Shown here one piece after another: positions 45,334 to 57,812 of a stretch of 64,000 nucleotides of DNA (position 1 is the first letter of the stretch; every line of letters begins with the position of its first letter). This DNA comes from Otatea glauca (lineage: Eukaryota; Streptophyta; Magnoliopsida; Poales; Poaceae), in NCBI GenBank assembly GCA_036346275.1, contig CM070730.1:5580309-5644308 (forward strand), written 5' to 3'. The position numbers and the translations under genes were made by a program. The notes under the pieces were generated by a model. It had not been told where the DNA came from and made no database searches. It saw only the letters and a program-made list of their open reading frames with translations.

Positions 45334-48300
45334 TGTCGGGACCCGAATTTGCAAATCCGGACCCTCTGTGTATACCGCACTAGTCCAGGATCACGCTAGT
45401 GCACACAGGCGCAACATAGATGCTATCATAGTCGTACACAGCGAAATATAGCATAAAGTTCAATGATTAATAATAACTGTTGTCTTACATGAATAATGCC
45501 TCACAGGGCTTAAATAAAAAGTATCAATGAAAAGCAGCGGAAATAGAATAAACGCAGTGGCGCTCCAGTTCGCCACAGGCAACTGATGAGGCTCGGACCC
45601 TAAGCATTCGCATCCATATAATCCTCCTCCACGAAGGGCGTAGATTCCTCCTCTTCTGAAGTTGTTGTTGTTGGGGTGAGTACATAAAGCACTCAACAAG
45701 TTGTGCACAATAATGCAAGTCTAATATTCTATATGCTTGGCTTAATCCAAAGGAATGGCTAATAAGGGTATTTTGCAATAAAGCAGCATTTAACAAGAAT
45801 ACAATAAATAGATTGGAAAGCGATAAAACAAATACATAATTAATAAATTCAGCATTTACGAAGTAACCAAGTTTCTCAATCCTAAATTATTTTCCACCTT
45901 CCATGGCACCTTGCCATCCCAATAGGTTTTGTTTAACAAAAGTCTAACCCTTAACTGTAATTCCGAGCATTGCCCAATACCGTGAGCACGGCTATTCGAA
46001 TAGATTGTACACTCTGCGGAGGTTATGCACTTTACCCACACGATACAACCAAACACCACCAAGGCGAGTGATCATTACAAAGCCTTTACAATGCTACACC
46101 TAGACCCAGTACTGCTCGCTAAGGTTTCAACACTGAAGGGTTAAACCACCACAACAGGGCCCCCCTCTTGCGCCATGTGAGTTAAACCGTAACCCGGGAC
46201 TCACTATTCACCACGATCATCAAATCTAGGTTTCACAAATTATTCAGCTAGGCTGTCCCATTCCAGACATGTGGTTGCAAGAAGGACTCAGGTCAAAGGC
46301 TTGCAAGGTTATGTCCTTAAAGTGATTAAGGCAAGACTTCCACATACCCCTGCCATCCCTGGCCCACCTTGGCACACTGCCCCTTGCCACTTGCCCCAAT
46401 CTAAAATCATTACCACCCCAGTTGATTACCAAGCACCACATGCCATCAACATTTCAATCTAGATGTGTGACCTCCTCGCCACGACAACTTGATATCACGG
46501 TGCGACAGCACATGACACACCAATTCATAAACATTGTTCCATATTCCATTAGTCAAGATTAAGTATCAACATTCGGACACATGTGATGACGTGGCATGGC
46601 TAAGCAATCTATGACGGTCTAACTAGCCCATGTTGATTATCAATATTAACCAACTATAGTTCCACATCCTAGGGTGACAAATAGATCATAGCATATAATT
46701 GACAAGGTATGATTTAATTCAAATAGGCATATTATCTAATTCCCAGATTAATTGAAATCATTTATACACATAAATTATCATGCATAAAGTTTAATAGACA
46801 AAATAGCAATTTGGTGAAAATTAGGTGCAACATGATCAAAGCACAACTTGCCTTGGAGTAGGTGCTGGTCTTGCTCTGAGCTTGGGTCTTGAAGCGATGA
46901 ATCTTCCTCCGGATCACCGAGCAGTTCAACGTCTACGCGAAACGATGCTAAAATAGCAAATAAACACCAAAACAGAGAGCAAACAAACTTCAAAAATAAA
47001 ATAAAATTCACCAATAAATAGATCTTGATTTTACAAATTTTTAGAAATTTGAATCACTCAAATCCGAGTTAAAATGCAAAAGATATAGCCTTTTGAAGTT
47101 TGAATAAATACTGAAAATACAGAAAATAGAATAACCGATTTTTCGAATTATTTTCTATTGGAAAAGATCTTTATTGCGCAACGCCGCGTCAGCCGACTCG
47201 GACCAATCGGTGCCGACCGTCGCTGGTCCATGGACTCGGTCCATGGGACCGCCTCTGATCCACCGTGGGCGTGGCCCACGCGCCTCGCGCCACGCGCGCG
47301 ACACGCGGCGCACATCGGCCGGTTGCGCCGCGCCGTGCGATGCTCGACCGCGGCGCACATCCGGCGACGATCCAACGGCTAACGCTCTAACGCACACGCG
47401 GCGCGATCTCAACCGAACAAATCGATCCAACGGCCGCGCTTACCCAAGCCATTTCTTGTTCTTACCGAGGCGTGGCGCGATCGCGATGGTCCGACGAAGA
47501 TCCAATGGTGATGAAGCTTCCGACGAAGATGATGGCGACGGCGGCAGCGCCGGGCGGAGGGCGGCGACCACCCGAGCGGCGTTCCGTAGCGACTCGGCGG
47601 GATGAAGTGGCTACCCGACGCGGCAGCGCGACGAGCCGGATCTGGAACCGATTCGGCGACGGCGGCAGCGGAGACGCAAACTAAAGAAAACGGCCGTGGC
47701 GCTACGAAAAACTGCGGCGAGCTCTCTGCGCGGGCGACGGCGACTCGACGGCGAAGACTAGAGCGACTGGAAGCGCAAGGCGATGAGGAACCTCGGTGCG
47801 GCCACGCCTTTTATAGCCTCGGCATGCGCGCTAAAACGGCAACCCTAAAAATCACGCGGCGGCGGCAAGCGGCGGCGGATTCGAAACCGAATCGGAGGCG
47901 ATGGCTCGCGTCCGTCCGATCTGCGATGAGCGGCTATGATTCCTCCGAGCGCGATACGATCCGATCCGCTCTTTCCAAAATCAGCGGATGCGATTAGATC
48001 TTTCCAAAACAACGCAAGGAATCCTCGCGCGCGATCTTGATCCAACGGCCGAAGGCGCTAGGGTTTCGCGAAGGAGACGGTAAATCGATCTAGATCCAAC
48101 GGTCACGCAGCAGCGGGCGGCGGTTGGCCGACGGACCGCGCCGCGATGGGCAGCGCAAGACGCAAGCGATCTTTGGGCTTGGCCCGATCTTGTTCAAGAT
48201 TTTCAAAAGCTTTTTGATTTAAAATAATTCCCGAAATTAGATTAATTCATTTAAGGCAATTAAAATATCAGAAAAAATCCAGGAAAATTCTCATAAATAC

Positions 48301-48501
48301 TTTGAGACATTCCGAGCTTAATTAAAATATTTTTGGTAAAACTTTATATTAACTTTATCTATAGACACATTTAGTTTTCACTAAAGGTTCAATATACTTA
48401 ATTAAAATAAATTCAAATAATTTCTGAAAAAATCCAATAAATTCAGAAAATCACCAAAATGCACATAAGTGAAATTATAGGCCAAATTTTGGGATGTTAC
48501 A
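45334..48501 (-). mobile_element. Solo LTR, family B, copy 2
   Basis: A 3,168-bp block. On the plus strand it runs TGTCGGGACCC ... GATGTTACA, with the perfect target duplication GTAAG at 45329-45333 and 48502-48506. It is colinear with 23397-26453 throughout. The sense strand is minus: TATAAAAGGCGTGGCC on that strand at about 47815-47800 is the likely TATA box. The part at about 47170-48180 is GC-rich and gives several spurious Arg/Ala-rich frames. No coding domain. Confidence 0.9.
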
Positions 48502-48562
48502 GTAAGTGAGCACTGGACAGATTGCCATCTAACACATGATCAAATACAGATATATATATTTT

Positions 48563-48705
48563 GAGAGGTGCTTCAATGCTTTTATTTTTTATAGTTGCAT
48601 AAATATTAAAGCATGAATGAAGGGTAGATGATGATTACTTACCCCTTCGCTTGCTTTAAAATTTGTGCAACTTGTATTGAGAGTGAAAGCATTGAAGCAC
48701 TGCTC
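48563..48705. mobile_element. Mutator-type MITE with 9-bp duplication
   Basis: A 143-bp element that folds almost completely into one hairpin. Ends are GAGAGGTGCTTCAATGC and, from the other side, GAGCAGTGCTTCAATGC. The perfect 9-bp flanks ATATATTTT (48554-48562 and 48706-48714) fit Mutator-like transposition. It is absent at the equivalent site of the functional locus (about 12690-12705). Confidence 0.82.
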
Positions 48706-48911
48706 ATATATTTTTCAATACTCATATGCTATTAGTGGCAATCATAAACCATGCAAGTTGTCGTTAGTAGGACAATCTTCTCGATCTCATGCACATCAAT
48801 TTAGGCCTAGTTAAGTTGGGTAGTTGTCAGAGGAGTCATTCCACAAAAACATTGTGCATTTACAGTTTTTACTACTCTGCTTTAGGAGCGCATGTCCTGA
48901 AAAGGGCAAAG

Positions 48912-49367
48912 ACTACTCTACCTGAGGAATGTTGGAACTACTCAACGCTATCCCGTAGACTCAACTCGCATAAGAACAAACTTGAGAGCTTCTGGAAGAA
49001 GAACAGATAACACGTGGAAGGCTTGGTGCTCAGCCACAACAGCTTGGCCGAGCTTTTCTTTTCTCTGTTATTTTTCTCCTTCAACTAAACTAAACAATAT
49101 ATGGACTTAAATACACATAACTCACGCATGCACCAGCAAACTCACGCCACCAGCTACACAAATCGGATCACGGCTGCAACTATCTCAACTAATTAACATC
49201 CGATACATGCGACTAGACAACCAAAATAGCACGTACGCTCCCCCAACTCACTAACCAACTGAGTCAAGATTAATATACAACATTCTCCTTTTTAATATTG
49301 ACAGGTTGTCTCTTATTTATTAAGGTAATCGATCTTAACTGCGACTTATCTGACTCATAGTCGATAC
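48912..49367. mobile_element. Unclassified insertion with 8-bp duplication
   Basis: Compared with 12880-12892, copy B carries 456 extra bases here, flanked by AGGGCAAA (48904-48911 and 49368-49375). No convincing terminal inverted repeat or protein domain was seen. An 8-bp duplication suits a hAT-like element. TGTTGGAACTACTC at 48929 also resembles a copia LTR start, so the class is open. Confidence 0.6.
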
Positions 49368-50537
49368 AGGGCAAATACTAGTCAAAAGGATATCAAAGCG
49401 ATAACCATTTGGGAATATAATACAGTACATAGAAGAAGGATACTGCGGGGATGGGAAGTATGATACTAAATCCACATGGCTGCTTAGTGCTAATGCATCG
49501 TAAACGCCGCCTGCTTCTGCTCTTTCTTGTCTATTCTCGAGATATAAAGAGTAAAGACCCTGCACCCATGCAAATGTCACAAGATCAGTGCATCCAGGGC
49601 TTCCAAGTAAGGCAAGGCTCTCTTTGTAATTCTTATCTTCAGTCTTCATGTTCTTACCACTGTAGCTCTTCCTTTCTTTGTTTGTCTCTTGTTCCTTCTT
49701 CCTTCCTTATCTTTTTTTATGCAACTAGTTTAGCATCCTTCCTTTGTTTTGTTTCTTTTTTTGTACTTATTATAGTCTTACACAGTTTCAGTGATCAGCA
49801 ACCACATACGAAAATATCAGAAATATTATCTACAGTTCCTTTTAGCTTCTTTCATTTCATTTCAACATGGGGAACATTGTCTTACCTGAAACTTAGTTCC
49901 CGAATCATTCTGTGAGTGCAGTCAATTAGTCATTGCTTTTAATTCAATCATTGCAATTGCTCTCTAGTGGTTGTTTTCTAGTGGACGACAAGAACTTGTC
50001 CCTGAATATAAGTAGGCAGTGTCAGGATGATCTTTTTCATTACTCCATTCTCATCAATCCGCTTCTGTTAGATATTTAGGTGCAGCCTGGTTTAAGCGGA
50101 GATAGATGGAGCATTTCAAGAGAGGAGTGTAGGAAGGCCTCGTTCCAGAGATGCCATTCACTGTCATGGCAAATGGTGATGCTTCGTATCCTTTGCTTTA
50201 TACAAAGTAAAGTAACTCTAGATGAGGGCTTAGTTCGTTATATCCTTAGCTATATACAACCTGTTAGCATATATTTGGCATAACTGCATCTTGTGACAAA
50301 TTCAGACAAAGGCTCAACTGTTGTTGCGATCAGTGTGGTTTCTACATACTTCTACAACACATGCAACTGCATCTTTCTCTTTTATTTTAGCTTGTTTCAG
50401 GTCCCAGTGTGTGACATATTGCAATAGCTGAATGTTAAAACATGCAGAGAGCACACAGACAGGTGCGCAAAAGGTGCCCATCCATTGTAAAGAGAAATCA
50501 CGAAGTTCGAAGTTCTGCCGTCCTGAAGAGATGCCGG

Positions 50538-51586
50538 CAGATTTAGGTAAGCCTTGGGCCAAAAATAAGCGACTAATAGTCACAGACTACGGACATTGAG
50601 GTATAATCAAAACAAAAGGTTAATCTAGAATTGGGAAACATTCAAATGAAAGACCAGGCAAAACTCAAACAAAATACTATGGTTGACAAATTCCTGAAAA
50701 ACCAAGGGGAGCTCAAACTTCGTCAAGGAAGTTGAGTCATAAGCAAGAGCTAACTCATGGGACTTCGCCACCAAATGCTTAGCCGCTGCATATATACAGT
50801 CAATCAGTCACAAGGCATGCCCATATTTCCTTTAAGCTTCATTCCAACCGACATATACCGCTCCCACTTATTAAAATTGAAAAATACTAGGCTCATCTCA
50901 TCCAGAACCAGAAGATACTAGAGACACATTGTTCCGATCAAGTTATACACAAAGCAGAACAATTGATAATTTGTCACACACGGACCTTCATTTTTCTTGT
51001 CAATTTTTAGTTTACATGGAGATGGCCTAGTTTTATCTATTTAGTTTACCATGGAGATGAATTAATTGGGAAGATGTTCTGGAAACAGGCTTGGTTTCTA
51101 GCTTTCCAGATCGACCATAAAATTGCTGCAACACCAACAAGTACCATATAGGATCCGGCGATTAGATTCGGAAAAGTTGTGATCCAGGTTCCAAACAACA
51201 ACAACTACAAGTGCTCAACAGTCAACACTACTCACATCGATCTGCAGTTCTGCAACATCCGATGGCCGAAGGCAACTCCTGCTTGGACTCGATGGCGCGG
51301 GGCCACGGGCCGAGCCACAGAGAGGCGACAGGAGGAGGAGGCGGGCGGGAGGACTCAATGGCGCGGGCCGGGCCGTGAAGAGGCGATGGGTGGAGGCTGA
51401 GGGCAGGATGCGGAAAACAACGATGGCGCGTCGCGTGAGATGGTCTCTAGTCTGTGGACTGGAGGGCTGGAGGCTGGCTAGTGGCTAGGGTTTGTAGAGA
51501 ACTGCAGATGCATGTCCATATTTCCTTACCAGTATTTGGGCCAGGCCTCGGCCTGGGTAGTGGCCCGATGCCCAGCTCTGCCTGTG
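50538..51586. mobile_element. hAT-like non-autonomous element
   Basis: A 1,049-bp insertion in exon 3 of the pseudogene, flanked by the perfect 8-bp duplication GATGCCGG (50530-50537 and 51587-51594). It begins CAGATTTAGG and ends in CCTGTG. Terminal inverted repeats are weak and diverged. Two open frames at 51179-51400 are low complexity. The 8-bp duplication and CA...TG ends suggest hAT. Confidence 0.72.
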
Positions 51587-51692
51587 GATGCCGGTAATTC
51601 CTGAATAGGCAATGGAATTCCTCTCTCGGTCATGGAGCCCTGCCTCGGATCTCTTCCAAATACTCTCCTAGTGAATGTTTATGTACATGCAC

Positions 51693-52442
51693 ACCTAGGA
51701 TGCCCGGATAAACCGATACGGATACACGATACGTCATTTCTCTCAAAAACACTGATACAACGATGCATGTGTATATATATAATATAAATATATATAAGAT
51801 ATGGTATGTCACACACAAATTAGACATAAAAGAAATACTATAACAAAGAAAATGAAGAAGCGAATAGGCCATATCATCTCACAGGCCCATCAGCCCATAA
51901 CAAGCGACCTAGTGCATCTAGTATATTGCTGCCCCAAACGTCCTCACAATTATGGGCTTCTGTTCCTGTCAGACGCAGCCATATATCTTGCATTCTAGCC
52001 GCTGCTGCCCTCACCAACTCTTGGTTGTCGCTGGCTGCTTAGGAGTATAACACACTACCACAATCAAGAGGGGAAAATATGACTAGTGGGAGAACTCACT
52101 GTGCATGAAGACTAGTGGTGTTGTCGCGTCGGTAGGGAGAGGGGTGCCACGCGCGCACCATCTACAGGGGAGAGGAATGTTGATGTGAGCCTAGGGAAGA
52201 GAGGAGCATGGGCGGTAGTGTAGTGAGTGAGAAGGGGATGCGAGATGGAAAAAACTATTCCAGAGTTTCTTTGTGAGTTGGTAGAGGTATTATGATTGAG
52301 AGTATCGGAGAAGTATCATGATTTTTTTTTTAAAAAAGGAAATTCATCGATACATACAAGATATATATTCGATCATATATATCGAAGCAATATCCGTATT
52401 CGATACGATACGCTAGCTTTCTGAAATATCCAAGTATCAGAG
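51693..52442. mobile_element. Insertion of about 750 bp in the pseudogene
   Basis: The functional locus has no equivalent. Flanks share TGCAC (51688-51692, 52443-52447), only five bases and in CA-rich context, so the boundaries are approximate. Both ends carry GATACG-type repeats (CGATACGGATACACGATACG near 51715 and CGATACGATACGC near 52400). No coding domain. Confidence 0.5.
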
Positions 52443-52447
52443 TGCAC

Positions 52448-53172
52448 CACACACACCTTTCATTCCATTTACTATCAAAGGATATAGACATCTATACGTG
52501 AAGTTACTCCATTATTTAAAACTCACATAAAGACATAGTGCTTCCATAAGCGTAGTAGCTACTTTACCTCATGTTTTAGGTGTAACTTTAGTATGAAGTG
52601 GTTGTACAACTTCCAGGACAAAACGAAACAAAGAAACTACTAGAAAACTGACACAAACATGACACTTACACGGCACAAATTAGTATGCGAGTGGTTGGTG
52701 TGGGAACCAGGGAGAGAAGAGGACAGAGAGGGGCAGAAGGAGGAGGAAGATGATCGAGGTAATTTGGGTATTTTAGAAAAAAAAAATGACAGTAAAAACT
52801 TAGCGGAGTTGACGGTAGTGGTAAATAAGGAAAGGTTTCGGATAAGTGAATCGAAATAATTGTAATGGTATATAATTTTTTTTATTAGTAAACAGTGTAC
52901 ATCTATATCTCTTTATAATACACCTAAATATTCTTTTCTACGTCCACCCCAAATAATGCACCCTACTAGAGATGGCCCAACCTTTATGCACCCAACGAAG
53001 CGTCCCCAAAAACTTGCCTCCATCAAAATTAACCTTTCAGATCTTTCCTCAACTTTACTCACCCACATCCGATGGCCATTGTTTAATGTGTCTAACTCAT
53101 CCCTGTGGCCCACAACAGATCTCCTCCTATCTCCAGCATCATCTCAAGGAAAAAGAAACAAATATCCTGAAA
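52448..53172. other. Pseudogene intron remnant and unassigned insert
   Basis: 52448-52610 still matches the intron after exon 3 of the functional gene (CATGTTTTAGGTGTA, AGTGGTTG). From about 52615 on it has no match in the functional locus. No gene or known repeat is recognised. Confidence 0.5.
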
Positions 53173-55125
53173 TCTATTATATATTAAAAGCTCATGAGAG
53201 TCGCTAAGAAAAAAGAGAAATATACTAGAAATTCTCACAAAAAAGCAAAATATTAATTTTATGGGCCTTAATCTTTGAGAAATAGACTAGAAATAAAGCC
53301 CATGAGAGTTAGACTAGAAATTCCTACAAAAAAACAAAATATCTAGCCCTTAATCTGGTGGGCTTTATTTACAACTGCCATTGGATCTTTGAGAAATAGA
53401 CTAGAAATTCTCACAAAAAAGCAAAATACTAGCCTTTAATCTGGTGGACCCTAATTAAAAATGCATCATATTGACCATTAGATGCTATTGAGTAGATATA
53501 TATATTACTTTGTAGTATAAAATCAAAATAAAAGACAAAACTTACATGGTAGGGGCGGATCGATACATCTGGATCTCATGCGTGATTAAGCCTAATTATA
53601 ATTTTGATTAGTAAATCATAACCAACAAATCAGCACATAAACTCTGACATTACATTGGACGCAACTTGACCTTATACAGACAATACACATCGATGTGACT
53701 CAATGCATGCAATTAAAGAAAATATAAATGACCTCATGTTGATTAGCCATAACATAAAAGTCACGCAACCCCAAAACTAATTTGTATTTGATTTGGTTTT
53801 TCTAAAACTCCCTAAAAGTAGATCGGTTTTGTTGAGAAACAAATAAATCAAGATATTTACTGTATATAGACTTATCCCCTGGACGCCATGGTGTCTGCTG
53901 GTGCTCCCCGTCCAAGTGCTCCCGAGGAAAGAAAAGAACGGGAAAATAATAACATTGCACGAGCTCGATGGCCTTCGAATCCTTGTACTTACTTAGCCAG
54001 AAAAAAAAACAAAAATCGCTGCTTCTTTCTTGACGTAGAAGAGTACACCTCCTGATCTCCCAATCTAACTCCCACAAAATCAGGATTCCTTAGATTTTTT
54101 CTTTTTTATCTCTTGGTTCGTCTATGATAGATTCAACACCAGGTATGGCACCGACCTGATCAAAGGAAACAAATTGATATGGTAATAGTGTTCTGGGCTT
54201 CATCAGAAGGCATTACGCCCATCCTATACTGGGTCACGGGGTTAAGACCGGTCCTCCGGCGCTTCAATAGCATATCATGTAGAGTTGTTAAGAAAATAAA
54301 ATGCTAGAAATTCTCATAAAAAAGCAAAACATATAACCCTTAATTTAGTGAACCTTAACTAAGTTGAATTATAATAGCCATTAGATTTGATGTCACTATT
54401 TCAAAAAACGTCTAACCGTCTATCTAGCGGATCCGAATTATAACGGTTTAGATTAAAAGAAAGAGTCTATGTGAAGTACAACAAAAAATTAACAAAAATT
54501 CAGAATAAAAAATAAAAATAAATTAGACGTTTGATTTTCATATGAACTCTAAATTAAAACACGTACATTACTAAAATTCAGAATAAAAATTAGGTAAAAA
54601 TTAGCAGTTGGATTTGTATTATCAATTGTAATCCAAAACTAATATTCAAAACTAAATAAAAATAAAATCAATGGCTTAGATTAAAAGAAAGAGCCCACAC
54701 TAAGAACAATAAAAATAACAGAAATTCATAATAATAAATAAATGAAAGTCAACCATTTAACTTTCATATGAAGTCCAAATTAAACATGTACATTGCTAAA
54801 ATACAGAATATAAATTATATAAAAAATAGTAGTTGGATTTGTATACGATTTCTACAGTACAACCGATATGCAAAATTAAATAAAAATTAACATAAATTTG
54901 GAATAAAAAACAAAATGAAATTAGTCATTTGATTTTCATACAAATTCTAAATCAAAACTTGAAATTTGAAATTAAATATAAATAACATAAGAATAAAAAT
55001 AAAAATAAATTAGGGATTATTTTTTAATTCCATACTAAGTGAAAAATATAATTTTTCATTTTATTTAGAATTAGAATTTTAGAAACATGCTAATTTAAGG
55101 GGGGAAATGAAATAAGGTAAGTAAT

Positions 55126-55173
<48 letters not shown>

Positions 55174-55664
55174 CTATTATGTAATAAAAGTCGATTACAC
55201 ATTTTTTATAGTCGTTAAAATAATAAAAAATATACTAAAAATTCTAAATCTTTATTTGGTGGATCTCCACGGAACGAAGAGATTAAGAGGGTGATGCATC
55301 AACAGTTCTTCACTCAGTTATACCGGTATGAGCAATATGATGTGCAATAAAAGAAGTACCGAAAGAAAGAGACAAACATTATAATAATGAAATTAAGAGA
55401 TGATGATATAAATAAAAAAATATTATGTTATGCTATGTTTACTATTTTTCTATGCAAGTATTCGTAGAAGAAAGTTTTGGTCACATATGATAAGTACTAA
55501 GAAACGGAGTAAATATATTCTCTCCTATAATATACAATATCAAAATATCACAAATTGTGTTTTGTATTGATCTATTTTTGAAAAAAAATCACGTATATAT
55601 TATCAAGTCATTTAAACATACTTTAAAAATGATGCACGCGCAAATGCGCGGGCCATCTTGCTAG
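53173..55664 (+). mobile_element. Non-autonomous Helitron
   Basis: It starts TCTATTATATATTAAAAG, the usual grass Helitron 5' end, and ends with a hairpin (CGCGCA/TGCGCG, about 55638-55651) followed by GGCCATCTTGCTAG. The left neighbour is A (53172) and the right neighbour is T (55665), as expected for insertion into AT without duplication. No Rep/helicase is encoded. The interior is AT-rich, with degenerate repeats of AGAAATTCTCA(C/T)AAAAAAGCAAAA and a (TA)n tract. It replaces the exon-4 region of the pseudogene. Confidence 0.88.
55132..55171. repeat. (TA)n microsatellite inside the Helitron
   Basis: About 20 uninterrupted TA units. Confidence 0.95.
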
Positions 55665-56377
55665 TTAAGGAAAAAGAAACAAACGTTAAAAAAGAAAAAA
55701 ATCATATATTACGTGCTGGGAAAAGAAAACCGAAAGACAGAATACTATGCTAGTACTATCTACAATGGTAATGTCGACCGATTTGACACGGTGAATGCTC
55801 GGTTTCCATCGGGGACAGCTAAACATTGGACACATGAGTGCACTGCTGCGAGGATATTTCACGGACAACATCTCAGTTAAAGGGAGCCGGCGAAGGAAGA
55901 GACGAGACGAGCTCCGCCTACACTTGGCGCAGGCCCACGCGGTCGTCTCGATTGCACAGCTCGCTGCCGCCATCACGCACATCATGTCGGCCTGTGAGGT
56001 GAGGCCGGGCAGTCCGCAGTCCGAGGAGCATCGAGGCTGCAAGTGACAAGAATATGAGCACGGCGCTGGCCACCGTCTGCGCCGAAGTTGCGGAGGCCGC
56101 CGGCGTCAACAGGTCCAGCGCCGAATTGCCTCTACTTGGCTTTACTGACCCTGGCTCCATTGCTGTCGGCCGTTGTACTGATTCAGATGAGGTCTCGGCG
56201 GCCTAAGAAGACGGCGGCGTGAAGGCGTTGGATGGCCGGGGATTCTTCCCGGTGGCGCTGAGTACATCGGCAGGGACGGTGCAGCTGATGTTCGACAACC
56301 AGATGCATTGCACAGTTTGGAAAGCTTCCATCGAGGGCATGCTGCCCGATCGAAAGCTCGAACACGCTAAATTTTGA

Positions 56378-57812
56378 GCCGTCGTCAAGCACGAAGTATA
56401 ATTTTTAAGTATGATGTTGTCTTCACAATTTCTTTTTTCATCTTGTGGTATCACGGCTTTACAATCCATGTATATGTGAGTGCAAGTTCATCATATTTAA
56501 CCGATTGTTCTACTTGATGGAGTAGTAGCGAGTGGAGTATAGATTTAAGTATAATTTTGTCCTCCATCTCTATCTTGTGGCATATATGTGTGTTTGCAAG
56601 TTCATATATAATGTACAAGTAAAAATAAAATAATACATCGAATAGAATTATGGATCTTTATGATTTACACTGTCTTCAGATCGAAATAAGGCCTCCATTA
56701 GCACATAAAAGGAGTTAAACAAGAAGGATTATCAGGTGATGATAATAAGCAGAGAAGAATTGCAAGAGGGAAATTCAAAACAATCTTGGCCCTTACACAC
56801 ACATTTAAGTCCTCCATTTAGCCCAATGCTGCTTTTACAATAAATAGCTGAGCTATATATATATAGGCCTCGGCCTGCAACTACTGCGACAGACTTTCCT
56901 GCAGACAGTGAACCATTGGTGGTCCATTTGAGGCCCACTTATCAGCGAGAGCAAATAGCATACCGCCAAGGAATATGCGCGTGCGTGTAGCATCACTAGC
57001 CCACCGTCCCACTAAACTAGAGAGATTTGAAATCCGGACAATGAATTTCCAAACAAACATTTGAACCGACCGTTCTGTCCTGTCCATCCTGGCTGTCATC
57101 GACTGTGGCCCACCGCCCTTATCCACCTCTTTTATCCCCAAACTACCCTTGTACCTTCTCTGCAAAGGATGAGAAAAAATTGTTATGCATACACAATTAG
57201 AGTGGAAAATATGCGTGCAAATTTTTTAAGTCACTTTGCCTATTTTTCTCTGCAAAATAAAATATTGTACAAATTTCTTGATAAAGAGGTCAACATGCTA
57301 TTCTCTAAAGGGAACCAGGAAACTTCGGCAATAGAACCAAAATGATCAATTCGTTAGAAAGAACCATGCCAATTTGTTTTTGCAAGGACACACTTTTTGG
57401 GATAATAGAAAAATGTCACTAATTTCGTAAGAAATCCAGAAAAAATGGGATGGGTAAGACTTCAAACTTTTGAATTTCAATTCGTATTAGGCGAACCATT
57501 TGAATTTGGAGTTTAAGATTTTCAGCGGACAAAAAAGCTGTTCCCGGCTTCCCGCCCGGCGACTTAGAATATCGCAATGAGCAAAACCGGAAGAGAAATT
57601 CGAAAGACGCACCAATCCGACACCATCGCGACCGCGACGCCTCTCTAGTGACTAGTCTACTCGCCTCGCTTGCTTCGTCCACACCTCGCTCACACACAGC
57701 ACAGCGCTCTCCCCCTCTCCCTCTCGCACCTTCTCTTCCTTCTAGAACCCTCCGATCCGCTACGTTCGTGCGGCGACGCTTCCTCCCCCCACTCCCACCC
57801 GGAGTCGCGGAG
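56378..57812. other. Intergenic region upstream of the DRP1 gene
   Basis: 56378-56690 is the 3' flank duplicated from 16876-17085. The rest holds no recognised gene. The last 150 bases before the DRP1 start are CT-rich (CTCTCCCCCTCTCCCTCTCG), a common pattern in plant 5' UTRs. No convincing TATA box was seen. Confidence 0.6.

Larger units (their letters stand above)
49568..56377 (+). pseudogene. Second VAN3-binding-like copy, disrupted
   Basis: Exon by exon it matches the gene at 13054-16875. Exon 1 equivalent starts at 49568 (MQMSQDQCIQGF) after a TATA box at about 49542. Exon 2 starts at 50086 and reads PGLSGDRW ... ASFQRCHSLSWQM with two compensating indels. Exon 3 starts near 50445, is split by a hAT-like element (50538-51586) and reads IPE then a TAG stop (in CCTGAATAGGCAATGG, about 51603). 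Exon 4 is gone, replaced by insertions and a Helitron (53173-55664). Exon 5 (about 55815-56115, IGHMSALLRGYF, AQAHAVVSIAQLAAAITHIM) is fused by an internal deletion to the end of intron 7. The last exon (56189-56377) keeps GFFPVALSTSAGTVQLMF and ends at the same stop. No intact protein can be made. Confidence 0.9.

Noticed and set aside
47155..48045. Arg/Ala-rich open frames in both strands of the second family B solo LTR
   Set aside because: They are GC-rich LTR sequence without domains, and the homologous part of the other copy (25.3-26.1 kb) does not keep the same frames.
48563..48705. MicroRNA precursor
   Set aside because: The foldback has terminal inverted repeats and a perfect 9-bp target duplication, so MITE is the simpler reading.
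51179..51400. 73-codon frame rich in Arg/Gly/Glu within the hAT-like element
   Set aside because: Low complexity, no transposase motif, and inside a non-autonomous element.
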